64,000 nt of DNA, taken from assembly GCA_965248915.1 (NCBI GenBank), contig OZ252216.1:1674001-1738000 (forward strand), given 5' to 3'. Origin of the DNA: CBDFLA01 sp965248915. GTDB lineage: Bacteria; Pseudomonadota; Alphaproteobacteria; M2410. Below the pieces are notes generated by a model. It did not search any database and was not told where the DNA came from. It worked only from the letters and a program-made list of their open reading frames with translations. A program made the translations under genes and the position numbers. This document shows positions 54,810 to 62,911 of this stretch, piece after piece. Each line of letters starts with the position of its first letter. Within the stretch, counting starts at the first letter, position 1.

Positions 54810-54982
54810 CAAAAATCCAGTTCTTCGATCGCTCCCAAATGACCAAGCATGCCCCCAACAAGTTCGCTGACAATATCAATCGGCACAATCCCGCGGAACA
54901 CCAAGAGTCCAATGGTTTCGCACCTCATGGTGACCGCCATCCCATCCTCATCCGGCAGTTCTTCAACGCCAAAAATCCACAA
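54810..54982 (-). pseudogene. Remnant of a gene interrupted by the transposon
   Basis: A minus-strand frame (GVEELPDEDGMAVT ... RGIVPIDIVSELVGGMLGHL) runs into the right end of the element. Across the reconstructed empty site it stops four codons later. With one T fewer in the TTTTT of the target it would continue into MRVEFEHPARMERFEWLAF at 51568. This suggests an original membrane or DUF4760-like gene, already damaged. It has no clear start. Confidence 0.35.
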
Positions 54983-55010
54983 ACACCCTACGAAAATTTG
55001 TAAAGGGTCC

Positions 55011-55039
55011 TTGACATCCTATAGCAAGCACCTTATGTA
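55011..55039 (+). promoter_or_regulatory. Sigma-70 promoter of the small-protein/XRE operon
   Basis: TTGACA (55011-55016), a 17-base spacer and TATGTA (55034-55039) make a near-consensus promoter 34 bases before the first start codon at 55073. Confidence 0.75.
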
Positions 55040-55052
55040 AAGGTTACTTTAC
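55037..55052. promoter_or_regulatory. GTAAAG/CTTTAC operator
   Basis: The inverted repeat GTAAAG-GTTA-CTTTAC overlaps the -10 box and the start of transcription. A further GTAAAG half-site is at 55000. It is the likely autoregulatory site of the XRE protein encoded at the end of the operon. Confidence 0.65.
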
Positions 55053-55072
55053 AGTTTCGAAAGGACAGAAAC

Positions 55073-55252
55073 ATGAAAATGAGTCGTTTAGGTGGATGGA
55101 TTGCAGTTGGAGCCGGTGTCGGTGCTGCCTTTGGCGCAGCTGGCGCGGCGATGGGCCCGTCGGTCGCCTACGGAATTGCCGCAGGCGTGATCGCATCGCT
55201 TCTCTTTTCAAACATGTCGGGCAAAGGTCACTCTCCAAATGACACCAAGTGA
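55073..55252 (+). CDS. Small hydrophobic protein (59 residues)
   Basis: A 59-residue membrane protein with Gly/Ala-rich hydrophobic segments (GWIAVGAGVGAAFGAAGAA and YGIAAGVIASLLF). A good AAAGGA lies 8 bases ahead of its ATG. It overlaps the next gene's start by 14 bases and is the first gene of a three-gene operon. Small hydrophobic proteins like this commonly precede a larger membrane protein and an XRE regulator in proteobacteria; their function is unknown. Confidence 0.8.
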   Translation: MKMSRLGGWIAVGAGVGAAFGAAGAAMGPSVAYGIAAGVIASLLFSNMSGKGHSPNDTK

Positions 55253-55625
55253 AGGGCGTAAGCTCTACTACCGCCGATTTCTCGCAGCCAGTGCCGGCTA
55301 TGCCGTGATCTTGCCGACATCCATTTGGCTTCTCAGGACCTATGAGTTTGGAGCGCTCGAAATATTGATCGCATTGTTGCCGGTTCTGCCCGTCTGTTGG
55401 GGCGTATACGCGGCCATGCGGATGTTGGAGACGCTCGATGAATTGCAAAGACAGATCCAAACCAGTGCCATGGGCTTTTCAGCCCTAGTCACTGGATTGG
55501 CAACCTTCGCTTACAGCTTTCTCGAAAATATCGGGTGGCCGCGCTTGGACCTTGTCTGGGTACTCCCCGCCCTCATTGGTTTGTGGGGAATTGGCATCTG
55601 GATTGCTGGAAAGCGCTATCAGTGA
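55239..55625 (+). CDS. Four-TM membrane protein of unknown function
   Basis: A 128-residue protein with hydrophobic helices at about 17-35, 40-60, 75-95 and 102-122 and a short conserved-looking amphipathic stretch between the second and third (MLETLDELQRQIQTSAMGF). It is the middle gene of the operon. Its start lies inside the preceding gene and its stop overlaps the XRE start by 4 bases, so translation is coupled throughout. Confidence 0.85.
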   Translation: MTPSEGRKLYYRRFLAASAGYAVILPTSIWLLRTYEFGALEILIALLPVLPVCWGVYAAMRMLETLDELQRQIQTSAMGFSALVTGLATFAYSFLENIGWPRLDLVWVLPALIGLWGIGIWIAGKRYQ

Positions 55626-55825
55626 AAAACCAACTAAGATCGTTGCGCAAAAAAAAGGGCTGGTCCCAGGAAGCGCTCGCTGACCGCCTCGCCGTCTCTC
55701 GCCAGACGATCTACGCCATTGAAGTTGGCAAATATGATCCAAGCCTCTCACTTGCTTTCGACATTGCAGATCTGTTCGGCTTGAGCATTGAAGAGGTCTT
55801 CGAACACGAATGCCGCAAAGGCTAA
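55622..55825 (+). CDS. XRE family helix-turn-helix regulator (67 residues)
   Basis: A minimal single-domain regulator: LRSLRKKKGWSQEALADRLAVSRQTIYAIEVGKYDPSLSLAF is a complete HTH, followed by IADLFGLSIEEVFEHE. The start is GTG 55622 in a GTGA overlap; a longer frame from 55535 would read through the previous gene. It is probably the repressor of its own operon, using the GTAAAG operator in front of the first gene. Confidence 0.9.
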   Translation: MKNQLRSLRKKKGWSQEALADRLAVSRQTIYAIEVGKYDPSLSLAFDIADLFGLSIEEVFEHECRKG

Positions 55826-55836
55826 AATTCAAAGCC

Positions 55837-56568
55837 TCACCCAAAGAAACTTAATGCCATCCAGGGTTCGACGATGAGATTAATGAAGCCGTGCGCCACC
55901 ACAACTGGCAATAATCTGTATCCTGACGCCTGAAAAGCCCAAGCAAGAAAACACCCAAGCCCAAAAGTCCCAAGAACCGGACTGAGCATAGTAATGAGCC
56001 CAGCATCCATCGCTGCCAGCGACCAGCTGAAATGGGCAAGACCAAACACCGCCCCTGACATGAAGATCTGGAACGGCTTGCCAAAACCGGCATTTGCCAA
56101 TGTGAGGATGATAACGCCGCGGTAGATCGTTTCTTCGCCAATACCTGGACCAATGGCCGAGATCGTCGAGACATAAGCATTAAACAGCGTTGGCTCGAAA
56201 ACCCGAAGCGGGGATTGCACAAAGAGTAGAAAGAGAACGGTGGTTTGAATAGCCGCAGTGACCATCGCGATGATCCATCCGTCCCGCGTCGCTGGCTGAA
56301 AGAGGCTTGCCAGCGCCATTCGAATGGCCTTGAGACGCACAACGTAGTAGAGGAACGCGATCAAGAAAACCTTAATCAGAAAGCCATGAGTAAAGGCATC
56401 CGCAATAGTCAATTCGGCGCCTTCAAAAACCTCAGAGAAAAAGGAAAAAGGACCGAAGAGCGCGAATGAAGCCCGGGTCAATCCCCAGCTAGCACCCCCA
56501 ACCAGGACAACGGTTATCAGCGCCCATGTTTTCATCCCTACACGAGTCAATCGAGAGTCCTCTGTCAC
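55837..56568 (-). CDS. CPBP family intramembrane metalloprotease
   Basis: A 243-residue protein with about seven TM helices and the CPBP (Abi/CAAX) motifs: GIGEETIYRGV (EExxxR), FGLAHFSW (FxxxH) and a final VVVAHGFINL. Such proteases cleave prenylated or other membrane peptides; the bacterial ones also act in bacteriocin immunity and signalling. Its start overlaps the PadR gene stop by 4 bases, so the PadR probably controls it. Confidence 0.9.
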   Translation of the reverse strand: MTEDSRLTRVGMKTWALITVVLVGGASWGLTRASFALFGPFSFFSEVFEGAELTIADAFTHGFLIKVFLIAFLYYVVRLKAIRMALASLFQPATRDGWIIAMVTAAIQTTVLFLLFVQSPLRVFEPTLFNAYVSTISAIGPGIGEETIYRGVIILTLANAGFGKPFQIFMSGAVFGLAHFSWSLAAMDAGLITMLSPVLGTFGLGCFLAWAFQASGYRLLPVVVAHGFINLIVEPWMALSFFG

Positions 56569-57107
56569 GAAACCACCTTCGATTTGGCCGCCGACAAATG
56601 TTCAAGAACGCGCTCCATCGCCCGCACCTCCGCCTTGTAAATATCCTTGTAATAATCCAATAGGATCGAGGCTGAGACGCTATCCTTCGCCCTCCTCTTC
56701 TGTACACCCAATTCACGAAGACCAAGGCGGAGGCCCTCCAGACTTTTTTCGACGCCGCCCGCATTTTCATTTCCAAGGCGAAGGGCGAAGGCAAGGCCTG
56801 TGATCCTAAGAGAGTAAACTGATGAATGCGAAGACAACGCTTCATCAATGAGCAATTTGAGTTTTCGTCGACCGTACCGCGTGATGGAAAAAACGTGTTT
56901 GCCGGGCCCACGGAGCGCCGTATCCGCACGAGAGACGAGACATCCCTCCTCTTCAAGGTCACTCAACGCTTTGTAGAGAGATGAACCCCCAATCTTCGCC
57001 CACATGCGCATGTTTGTTTGCCGAATTTCTTCTTCCATCTCGTAGCCATGTCGGTCGTCGGACGACAACAACCCCAATGCCACCAATTTTGGAACCGAAA
57101 CGTTCAT
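56565..57107 (-). CDS. PadR family transcriptional regulator
   Basis: A 180-residue winged-helix regulator: GLLSSDDRHGYEMEEEIRQTNM, then SSLYKALSDLEEEGCL and a wing (PGKHVFSITRYGRRKL). The C-terminal helical domain is PadR-like. An imperfect palindrome just upstream (57128) may be its operator. It is translationally coupled to the CPBP protease gene, so it forms a two-gene switch. It is unrelated in detail to the PadR at 9123. Confidence 0.9.
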   Translation of the reverse strand: MNVSVPKLVALGLLSSDDRHGYEMEEEIRQTNMRMWAKIGGSSLYKALSDLEEEGCLVSRADTALRGPGKHVFSITRYGRRKLKLLIDEALSSHSSVYSLRITGLAFALRLGNENAGGVEKSLEGLRLGLRELGVQKRRAKDSVSASILLDYYKDIYKAEVRAMERVLEHLSAAKSKVVS

Positions 57108-57127
57108 TTCTAATATTCCTTCCTATA

Positions 57128-57146
57128 TTATTCTATAGTAGAGTAA
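57128..57146. promoter_or_regulatory. Probable PadR operator
   Basis: TTATTCTA-TAG-TAGAGTAA is an inverted repeat with one mismatch, in an AT-rich stretch 20 bases upstream of the padR start. It is weaker evidence than for the other operators in this window. Confidence 0.45.
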
Positions 57147-57200
57147 TTGGAATGTGTCAATGCATCATGCCACCCCCCACAAGACATTGTGTTCCGACAG

Positions 57201-57734
57201 TTAAAACAAAGAAAATTCCAGATGAATGTCGTCAGGTTCAAATGCAAACAGTGTTGGGTCGACCTCATCTGTCAGTCGGCACCCCAACGACTGATAGAAT
57301 TGAACTGTATTTTTCGTTGGGGCCGAAGAGATATAGAGGGACCGCCCGCACAGCTCTCGCGCTCGTTCAGCGGCAAGATCAAAAAGCTTCCGGCCCAAGC
57401 CTTCGCCTCTATGTTTTCGGTCGATGTGTAGAAACTTGAATTGAAGTCTCTCCTTGTTCCCGCCGACCGCTCGAACATCTAGGACAGATACACCGACAAG
57501 ACGATCCGTCGTGAAGGCACCAATGAACACACCGCTATGATCAAAACAATCGAGTAACACCGGTTCACTTTGTTCCTGTGCACCAAGAGGCCATCCAGAG
57601 AGATCAATGAGTTGTTCAACGAGTTGGAGTTTTCCGTCCTCATGGCGATAAACACCTTCGATACGCTCTGACCGATCGATCGACCAAATGTCGGAAAGCT
57701 CATTCCGAACCATATTTCTAATTTCCACCTGCAT
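57201..57734 (-). CDS. GNAT family N-acetyltransferase
   Basis: A 177-residue acetyl-CoA-dependent acetyltransferase. The core is KFLHIDRKHRGEGLGRKLFDLAA (the R/Q-x-x-G-x-G/A acetyl-CoA loop is RGEGLG), followed by SLYISSAPTKNTVQFYQSLG, the usual GNAT end. The N-terminal half is divergent. The target is unknown. It stands alone. Confidence 0.9.
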   Translation of the reverse strand: MQVEIRNMVRNELSDIWSIDRSERIEGVYRHEDGKLQLVEQLIDLSGWPLGAQEQSEPVLLDCFDHSGVFIGAFTTDRLVGVSVLDVRAVGGNKERLQFKFLHIDRKHRGEGLGRKLFDLAAERARELCGRSLYISSAPTKNTVQFYQSLGCRLTDEVDPTLFAFEPDDIHLEFSLF

Positions 57735-57900
57735 TTAGGCCCCAAGTAGCGTTGGATACATTGATCATCCTATCGGTTGTCCGAAGCAAACGAAACGCCA
57801 TTTTTGTAAACTGACTTCCACGCAATTTCACAATTCTCAGTACTCGTGTAAAATGCGGGCGCACCGAATACGGACATATTGAGATCGATCTGAGGGCGCT

Positions 57901-58427
57901 ATGATCAACATCAACAGAAATCTCCACTGCCTAATTCTTGTTGTCGTTGGTATGGCTTGGCCATTGGAAATCGCAAGAGCGGATGACCAATTATTTCTAT
58001 CCAAACTTGAAGGTGAATGGACATCAAGTGGGGGGCCTTTGGTCAAACCGCGAGAAGCAACATGACTTGGTCAAAGGCATTGAGCGGTCGGTTCATGGCG
58101 ATCAACTATGAAATACACATGACTTCAGACGCCAGCAAGACATCAACCTTCAAGGGACTCGCCTGCTACCGCCCCCAAGAAGACAGCACGTACAAAGCAT
58201 TTTGGGCCAACAATACGGGCGACCTCCACCCTATCGTTGCCCATCAAGAAGAAAGTGCTCTTGTTTCCATTTGGGGTGTTGAGGAATCGAAACTCGGCCG
58301 CACGCACTATGAGTTGAACGATGACGGAACGATGACTGTGACTGATTGGATAAAGTCAAACGGCGAATGGAGACAATTCAACCTAAATACGTTCGCGCTT
58401 GTCGTCGCGGTGGCAAGAGAAAACTAG
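57901..58427 (+). pseudogene. Exported protein broken by one missing base in a G6 tract
   Basis: From ATG 57901 a signal peptide (LILVVVGMAWPLEIARA) leads into DDQLFLSKLEGEWTSSGG, which then meets a premature stop. The rest of the gene continues in another frame from 58017 (GAFGQTARSNMTWSKALSGR to the stop at 58427). One additional G in the tract at 58030-58035 restores an intact protein of about 175 residues. The body resembles small DUF1579-like or lipocalin-like secreted proteins, with EGEW near the start of the mature part. Confidence 0.75.
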
Positions 58428-58504
58428 ACCCGGGGTCTTCCGGTCCTTATGGATTTCGCAGGAATTATTCAAACCGCGATCTGCGCTCAAACACTAAGAG
58501 ACAG

Positions 58505-59662
58505 CTAAGGGAACGGTGAGTATCGTTTGTTGAATTCTCTTCTAAATGTTTTCATCGCAGCTGCGGCTTCGGCATCTTCGCGTCCATCGTTCGACACTAA
58601 GAGCAAGAACTTGTTGGTAGAAGGGTAGATACGAATATCAGCAAACCAGTTCCCGTCACTCCCACTGTGGGTAAGCATGATAGGCATCTCGTTCTCAACA
58701 AGAACACCCCATCCGAGAGCATAGCCACTCTCTCGATTTCGCGGCATGTTGAGCCTCTCAAATGCCGGACTCTCCAATAAAACTCCTTGCCCATTGGTAC
58801 CATTCAAATGTTCACGTGCATACATTGCCCAGTCTCCAAGGCTAACATGCAAATTCCCAGCGGGGTCGAATAGTCTAGGATTTACATGCTCACTGTCATC
58901 TGGAGATACTGGTACCAGCCCATCATCCAACGGCCTATGTCCCCAAGGCTGATCTATGCCATCAGTGCTGTCGAGAGCGGGATGTCCAAATCCATAATTG
59001 ACAATGCCAAGCGGTTCGAAAACGTATGTCGCGAGCAACGACTCATAACTATGGCCCCCTATTCTCTCAATCACCGCGCCGGCCAAAACATAACCGGTAT
59101 TCGAATACGAGAATTGAGACCCAGGCTCAAACAAGAGCTCATCCGACACTGCTCTCGCCAACACAATTTTTCGTTGCTCAACCGGATCAGTAACGTCACC
59201 AACGAGATCTCTTAGCTCAACAAGAGATTCCGCTGGGTTCGTACTTAACCCCGAGGCATGGCTTAGAAGATGCGCAATGGTTATCGACTTTGCCTTGTCC
59301 GTAAAGGAGTCAGAATACTCTGGAAAGAGTTCGTATAACGTCGTCTCAAAAGAAACTTTCCCCTCTTGAACGAAGACAGCTAGCAATGTCGCAGTCATTG
59401 ACTTTGCCGCCGATCCGATAAACCACATATCGGACTGCAACACAGATTCACTCCCGCCCATTCGACGAATACCAGATACATGAATTTGCGGGACATCATC
59501 TTCCGATTGAATAAGTACTCCAAATGCTGGCAGGTCAAATTCCTGCCGAATGGAGTCCACTCTCTCAGTCAATTCCTCGTCTGTAAAAGGCTGGCTCGGA
59601 TACTCAACTTCATTGCACGCCGCCGTTACAATCAGCACGACCCAGATTCCAAATATTCTCAT
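58505..59662 (-). CDS. Beta-lactamase-family serine hydrolase (lipoprotein)
   Basis: A 385-residue class C beta-lactamase/penicillin-binding-like hydrolase. The signal ends in the lipobox VTAAC (Cys16). Catalytic motifs are Ser84-x-x-Lys87 (GSAAKS) and Tyr186-Ser-Asn188 (YSNTGYV); the third motif region is around HSGSDGN. Members are esterases, D-amino peptidases or transpeptidase-like enzymes, so antibiotic hydrolysis should not be assumed. I chose ATG 59662; a frame start at 59713 would add 17 residues. It follows the MarR gene by 37 bases and is probably in its operon. Confidence 0.9.
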   Translation of the reverse strand: MRIFGIWVVLIVTAACNEVEYPSQPFTDEELTERVDSIRQEFDLPAFGVLIQSEDDVPQIHVSGIRRMGGSESVLQSDMWFIGSAAKSMTATLLAVFVQEGKVSFETTLYELFPEYSDSFTDKAKSITIAHLLSHASGLSTNPAESLVELRDLVGDVTDPVEQRKIVLARAVSDELLFEPGSQFSYSNTGYVLAGAVIERIGGHSYESLLATYVFEPLGIVNYGFGHPALDSTDGIDQPWGHRPLDDGLVPVSPDDSEHVNPRLFDPAGNLHVSLGDWAMYAREHLNGTNGQGVLLESPAFERLNMPRNRESGYALGWGVLVENEMPIMLTHSGSDGNWFADIRIYPSTNKFLLLVSNDGREDAEAAAAMKTFRREFNKRYSPFP

Positions 59663-59699
59663 CACAACAACCCCACTTCCACCATTTACCAAAGACGCA

Positions 59700-60209
59700 T
59701 TACGCCGCGTCACTATTTCTTTTCGATTTCTTCGGCTCTAGAACATCCCTTATTCGCAAATCGAGCGAGCGTTCTTCCAATGCATGACATGCCTTGACGA
59801 CAGACTCGAACACGTCAGAGCCAATTTCCTCGAACAGCTGTTTGTAAGCTGCCTCACCAACTTGACAAATCTCCTCCAACTCGCTCGCAACTCTCTGACC
59901 ATTCGCATTCAATTTGATGAGAGTGCGGCGCTGATCGTCAGGATCAATCAATTTGGCGACCAAACGTTCTTCGTTGAGCACCTCAATCCGTTGGCTGACA
60001 AGCTGATGGGAGGTCGATATAGCCGCGGCCAAATCGGAAATATTGGATGGTCCGTTGTTCTTTAAGTAGACGAGCAGTGACGCAACACGGCTGGGTAACC
60101 CCGAAGAAGAAGCCAAAGCAATCGTGCCCCCACGATCGATCTCATTGTACAGACGTAGGATTTGTAAGCCCAAAAACGAAGGCCCATAGTCTTCAAAGAA
60201 TTTGGTCAT
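59700..60209 (-). CDS. MarR family transcriptional regulator
   Basis: A 169-residue winged-helix regulator. The DNA-binding core runs PSRVASLLVYLKNNGPSNISDLAAAI, then SHQLVSQRIEVLNEERLVAK and the wing LIDPDDQRRTLIKLNANGQ. A 32-bp palindrome is centred 34 bases before its start. It is the first gene of a probable operon with the serine hydrolase. Confidence 0.9.
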   Translation of the reverse strand: MTKFFEDYGPSFLGLQILRLYNEIDRGGTIALASSSGLPSRVASLLVYLKNNGPSNISDLAAAISTSHQLVSQRIEVLNEERLVAKLIDPDDQRRTLIKLNANGQRVASELEEICQVGEAAYKQLFEEIGSDVFESVVKACHALEERSLDLRIRDVLEPKKSKRNSDAA

Positions 60210-60226
60210 TCCATCCCTTTTTCATG

Positions 60227-60258
60227 TTATACAATTTATTGCGCAATTACTTGTATAA
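60227..60258. promoter_or_regulatory. 32-bp palindrome, MarR operator
   Basis: The outer arms TTATACAA (60227) and TTGTATAA (60251) are perfectly inverted around the same centre as an inner ATTGCGCAAT palindrome (60238-60247). The site begins 18 bases upstream of the MarR start and would cover its promoter. The symmetry suggests a two-dimer or extended site. Confidence 0.8.
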
Positions 60259-60457
60259 AACAAGAAAAATTTTGATTGGCATCCATTGGTATTGATCCAA
60301 CAGAAACCCTCAACCTCCTTGTAGGGTCAAACTACTTGTCAATCGCGGTACTGCGTTTGGCAGGGTTTGTATCGATTTGGGGCTTCGTATTTGCTCGGTG
60401 CCTAAGCAAGGGAACTCCCCCCAGACCACCCTCTTCACTCCCTGGGAATACTAACGT

Positions 60458-61468
60458 TCATGGAAACGTCGCCCCATGCCACTCGACAATAGCAGCGCCG
60501 ATTTCCTCACCATGATCTTCTTGAACGAAGTGGATGCCGTCCCCAAGGAACTGCGTATCAAGATTGGCCCATTCAGTCGCCATAGCCTCAGCCTGGGATT
60601 TCGAAATGAGGGCCCCTGGCTCAAAGTAGAACATCAATTTTGGCGTCGATGTTGAGGCAAGCCATGGGGCAAAAGCCGACACCCGTTCCGCCACATCTTC
60701 TGGTGTACCGTCAAAAGGGATTTGCCGCGGCCAAACGAGTGTCGGCAGTCTTGAACCAATGGACGGAAATGGTTCTCGGTAGGCGTCCATCTCTTCCTCA
60801 GACAATTGCCGAACGATGCTGAGAGGCAAAACATTCTCCACAAAAAAGTTGCGCCCCATTACCATTAGCTCGCCGACGCCAGCCGTTCTGAACAATGTGA
60901 ACAACCGTTTCGGCAATGGTGCCAAATCCTCCATGGATGACACCCGCAAGATCGCCTCCATGAACACGATGGCTTCCACGTTGTCTTGATGTCGGTAGGC
61001 ATAATCAAATCCAAGCGCTGATCCCCAATCATGGATCACCAGCGTTATGTCTTGTAGACCCATCTCTTCGATGAACCCATCAATGTACTCAGAGTGCTCG
61101 ACAAACGTATATCCAAGGTCCGGTCGGTCCGACGCGCCAAACCCGATATTGTCAACGGCAATCACGCGTGCGCCAGATGCGGCAACCGGGCCAATCACAT
61201 CGCGCCACAGGTAGGACGACGTAGGATTTCCATGTAAGAACAAAAAAACGGGACCATTGGGATCACCTTCATCGATGTAATGCATCTGTGATCCGTTGAC
61301 GGCGATGTAGTGGGACTCGAAGGGATAGTTGGCCCAAACCTCAGACATCTGTCTTTCTGGTTTCTGAACCGGATCTGCATTGAGCGTTGTTAGGTAGAAG
61401 GCGAAGCCTCCAACCAACACCAGCACGATGAAAATTAGTCCGAAAAGCCCCTTAATGATCGATCTCAT
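60458..61468 (-). CDS. Haloalkane-dehalogenase-like alpha/beta hydrolase
   Basis: A 336-residue protein with an N-terminal membrane anchor (about residues 4-26). The haloalkane dehalogenase pattern is clear: HGNPTSSYLWRD with halide-binding Asn81, IHDWGS with nucleophile Asp147 and Trp148, and the C-terminal GIHFVQED with the catalytic His. True dehalogenases are usually soluble and lack the anchor, so the membrane anchor is odd. A related ester or epoxide substrate is possible. ATG 61468, with GGGGAG, was chosen over a frame start at 61555. Confidence 0.85.
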   Translation of the reverse strand: MRSIIKGLFGLIFIVLVLVGGFAFYLTTLNADPVQKPERQMSEVWANYPFESHYIAVNGSQMHYIDEGDPNGPVFLFLHGNPTSSYLWRDVIGPVAASGARVIAVDNIGFGASDRPDLGYTFVEHSEYIDGFIEEMGLQDITLVIHDWGSALGFDYAYRHQDNVEAIVFMEAILRVSSMEDLAPLPKRLFTLFRTAGVGELMVMGRNFFVENVLPLSIVRQLSEEEMDAYREPFPSIGSRLPTLVWPRQIPFDGTPEDVAERVSAFAPWLASTSTPKLMFYFEPGALISKSQAEAMATEWANLDTQFLGDGIHFVQEDHGEEIGAAIVEWHGATFP

Positions 61469-61879
61469 GCTTTTCTCCCCAAAAAAGCTCATATTCTCCG
61501 TTTCCAATCTATTGCTTTCCAACAAAGGACGCAAACAGACAGTCCATTTTGCCATCCGCCCGTTTGCCGGGTAGGTTCGGCATTTATTGGACTAGTCCAC
61601 ACGGGGGAAAAATACTGACTGAATTCGAACTACTGGATCTGCCTTCAAAAAATACTAAATCGGATTATCGTCACTAACACCCGAGCAGCATGGTCGCACT
61701 TGCACGCATCAAAAGTGGGCGTCAAATCCCAGATTCCTGACAAAGCACACAGTTTATCCGAAAATGAGACTGTGCCGCATCTTCAAGACGAAAAGAACGG
61801 TGGTGCTACAAAAGGCGGGTGCAACAGCGGGATCAACGCAAAATAGTCACTTTTTGTCCTTGAGCAGAGCATCTGGATG
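61469..61879. other. Gene-free intergenic region
   Basis: About 410 bases with no credible gene. Short frames on both strands lack ribosome binding sites. It contains one perfect 12-bp palindrome at 61588 and presumably the dehalogenase promoter. I see no RNA gene. Confidence 0.5.
61588..61599. promoter_or_regulatory. Perfect 12-bp palindrome upstream of the dehalogenase-like gene
   Basis: TGGACTAGTCCA lies 120 bases ahead of the start at 61468. It resembles TetR-type operators in form, but no regulator gene adjoins, so the assignment is tentative. Confidence 0.35.
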
Positions 61880-62251
61880 TCAGTCAAAAATACCAGGAAA
61901 AATGGCACGGACTTGTTCGCGGGCCAACCCAACCTCTTCACGTAAGGCAGCGTGAAGGGCGTGCCGTCGCGTTTCATTGATCGAACCCATCAAGCTCTCA
62001 GATTGCTGAGCCAATTCAGAAAGGGGTTTCAGGCCAACGCCTCGGGCCCCGCCCTTGATTGCATGTGAGGTTTCATACCAGACACGGTCGCAACTCGCTT
62101 CTTCGAGGCGCTTCAAAAGTCCGTCAATTTCTCCGAAGAAAATCGACAAGACATCACGTTGGAGATCTTCATCCTGCATCGTATTGCTTTGCAAAAACGC
62201 AAGGTCCAAAGACGCACCAATGGCATCTTCCTGACGCAATCCGACACCCAT
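61880..62251 (-). CDS. Hpt-domain phosphotransfer protein
   Basis: A 123-residue single-domain histidine phosphotransferase. The phosphorylated His63 lies in ETSHAIKGGARGVGL, the Hpt signature (HxxKG), within a four-helix bundle. Such a protein shuttles phosphate between a hybrid kinase and a response regulator encoded elsewhere. ATG 62251 was preferred over an ATG two codons earlier, which would put AAAGAGG too close. No kinase gene is adjacent in the window. Confidence 0.85.
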   Translation of the reverse strand: MGVGLRQEDAIGASLDLAFLQSNTMQDEDLQRDVLSIFFGEIDGLLKRLEEASCDRVWYETSHAIKGGARGVGLKPLSELAQQSESLMGSINETRRHALHAALREEVGLAREQVRAIFPGIFD

Positions 62252-62389
62252 GATCATACCTCTTTGTCGACGGCAAAATTGACATCGAAATCTAAGGCAG
62301 CTTAGGCCGGGAGCTCATACTTCATCGTTAGGGAAAAAGCCCACAATTGATTCAATTTGGAAACAACACCCGAATATTTGTGAGCAAGT

Positions 62390-62647
62390 TCATACGTTTT
62401 CGCGTTGATCGCACCCAATACCGGCGGTCGCGACGGCCCGACCCACGTCCGTGAGTTTACACACCATCCAATAGGGCTTGATCGGATTTGAAAACCATGG
62501 TTCCGCCCAGCCATGATCGACACAACTACGTATCGTTGACGAACAAAACTCACGTCCATATTCATCAAAAATAGGCAGCTTGCCGCCGGGCTGTTTGAGC
62601 CCTCTGCGCAAGTAACACAATTGTTGGCTTGTAGGCTGATTTGCCAT
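62390..62647 (-). CDS. Small hypothetical protein with winged-helix-like end
   Basis: An 85-residue protein with QQLCYLRRGLKQPGGKLPIFDEYG at the start, CVDHGWAEPWF in the middle and a tail (KLTDVGRAVA) like the wing of small HTH proteins. A strong ribosome binding site (AAGGGAAGG) precedes the ATG; a frame start at 62704 is less likely. I do not recognise a named family. The gene is divergent from the coiled-coil gene at 62912. Confidence 0.7.
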   Translation of the reverse strand: MANQPTSQQLCYLRRGLKQPGGKLPIFDEYGREFCSSTIRSCVDHGWAEPWFSNPIKPYWMVCKLTDVGRAVATAGIGCDQRENV

Positions 62648-62911
62648 AAGCCTTCCCTTTACCACCGACGGGGTCGCATTTCCTGCGTTATCCCCGACAC
62701 CCACACCTCCGGAACCTTATTGTGCAAGTTACGCGCACGTCCATTCCGAGGTAATCGACGCTCGATTTCTCGAGTTCGTCTGTATATTCTTGGCCAATTC
62801 AGGCATAATGTAAATGTCGAAGAGGTTACGGGAAATATTGTTGCGCGGTAACGATTGATGTTCGGGGGGGCTCGGACGAAACCGCAACGCAGCGCTAAAT
62901 GGTATCGCACG

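Noticed and set aside
58505..59662. Reading the serine hydrolase as an antibiotic beta-lactamase
   Set aside because: SxxK and YxN are shared with many esterases and peptidases of the class C family; nothing here shows resistance specificity.
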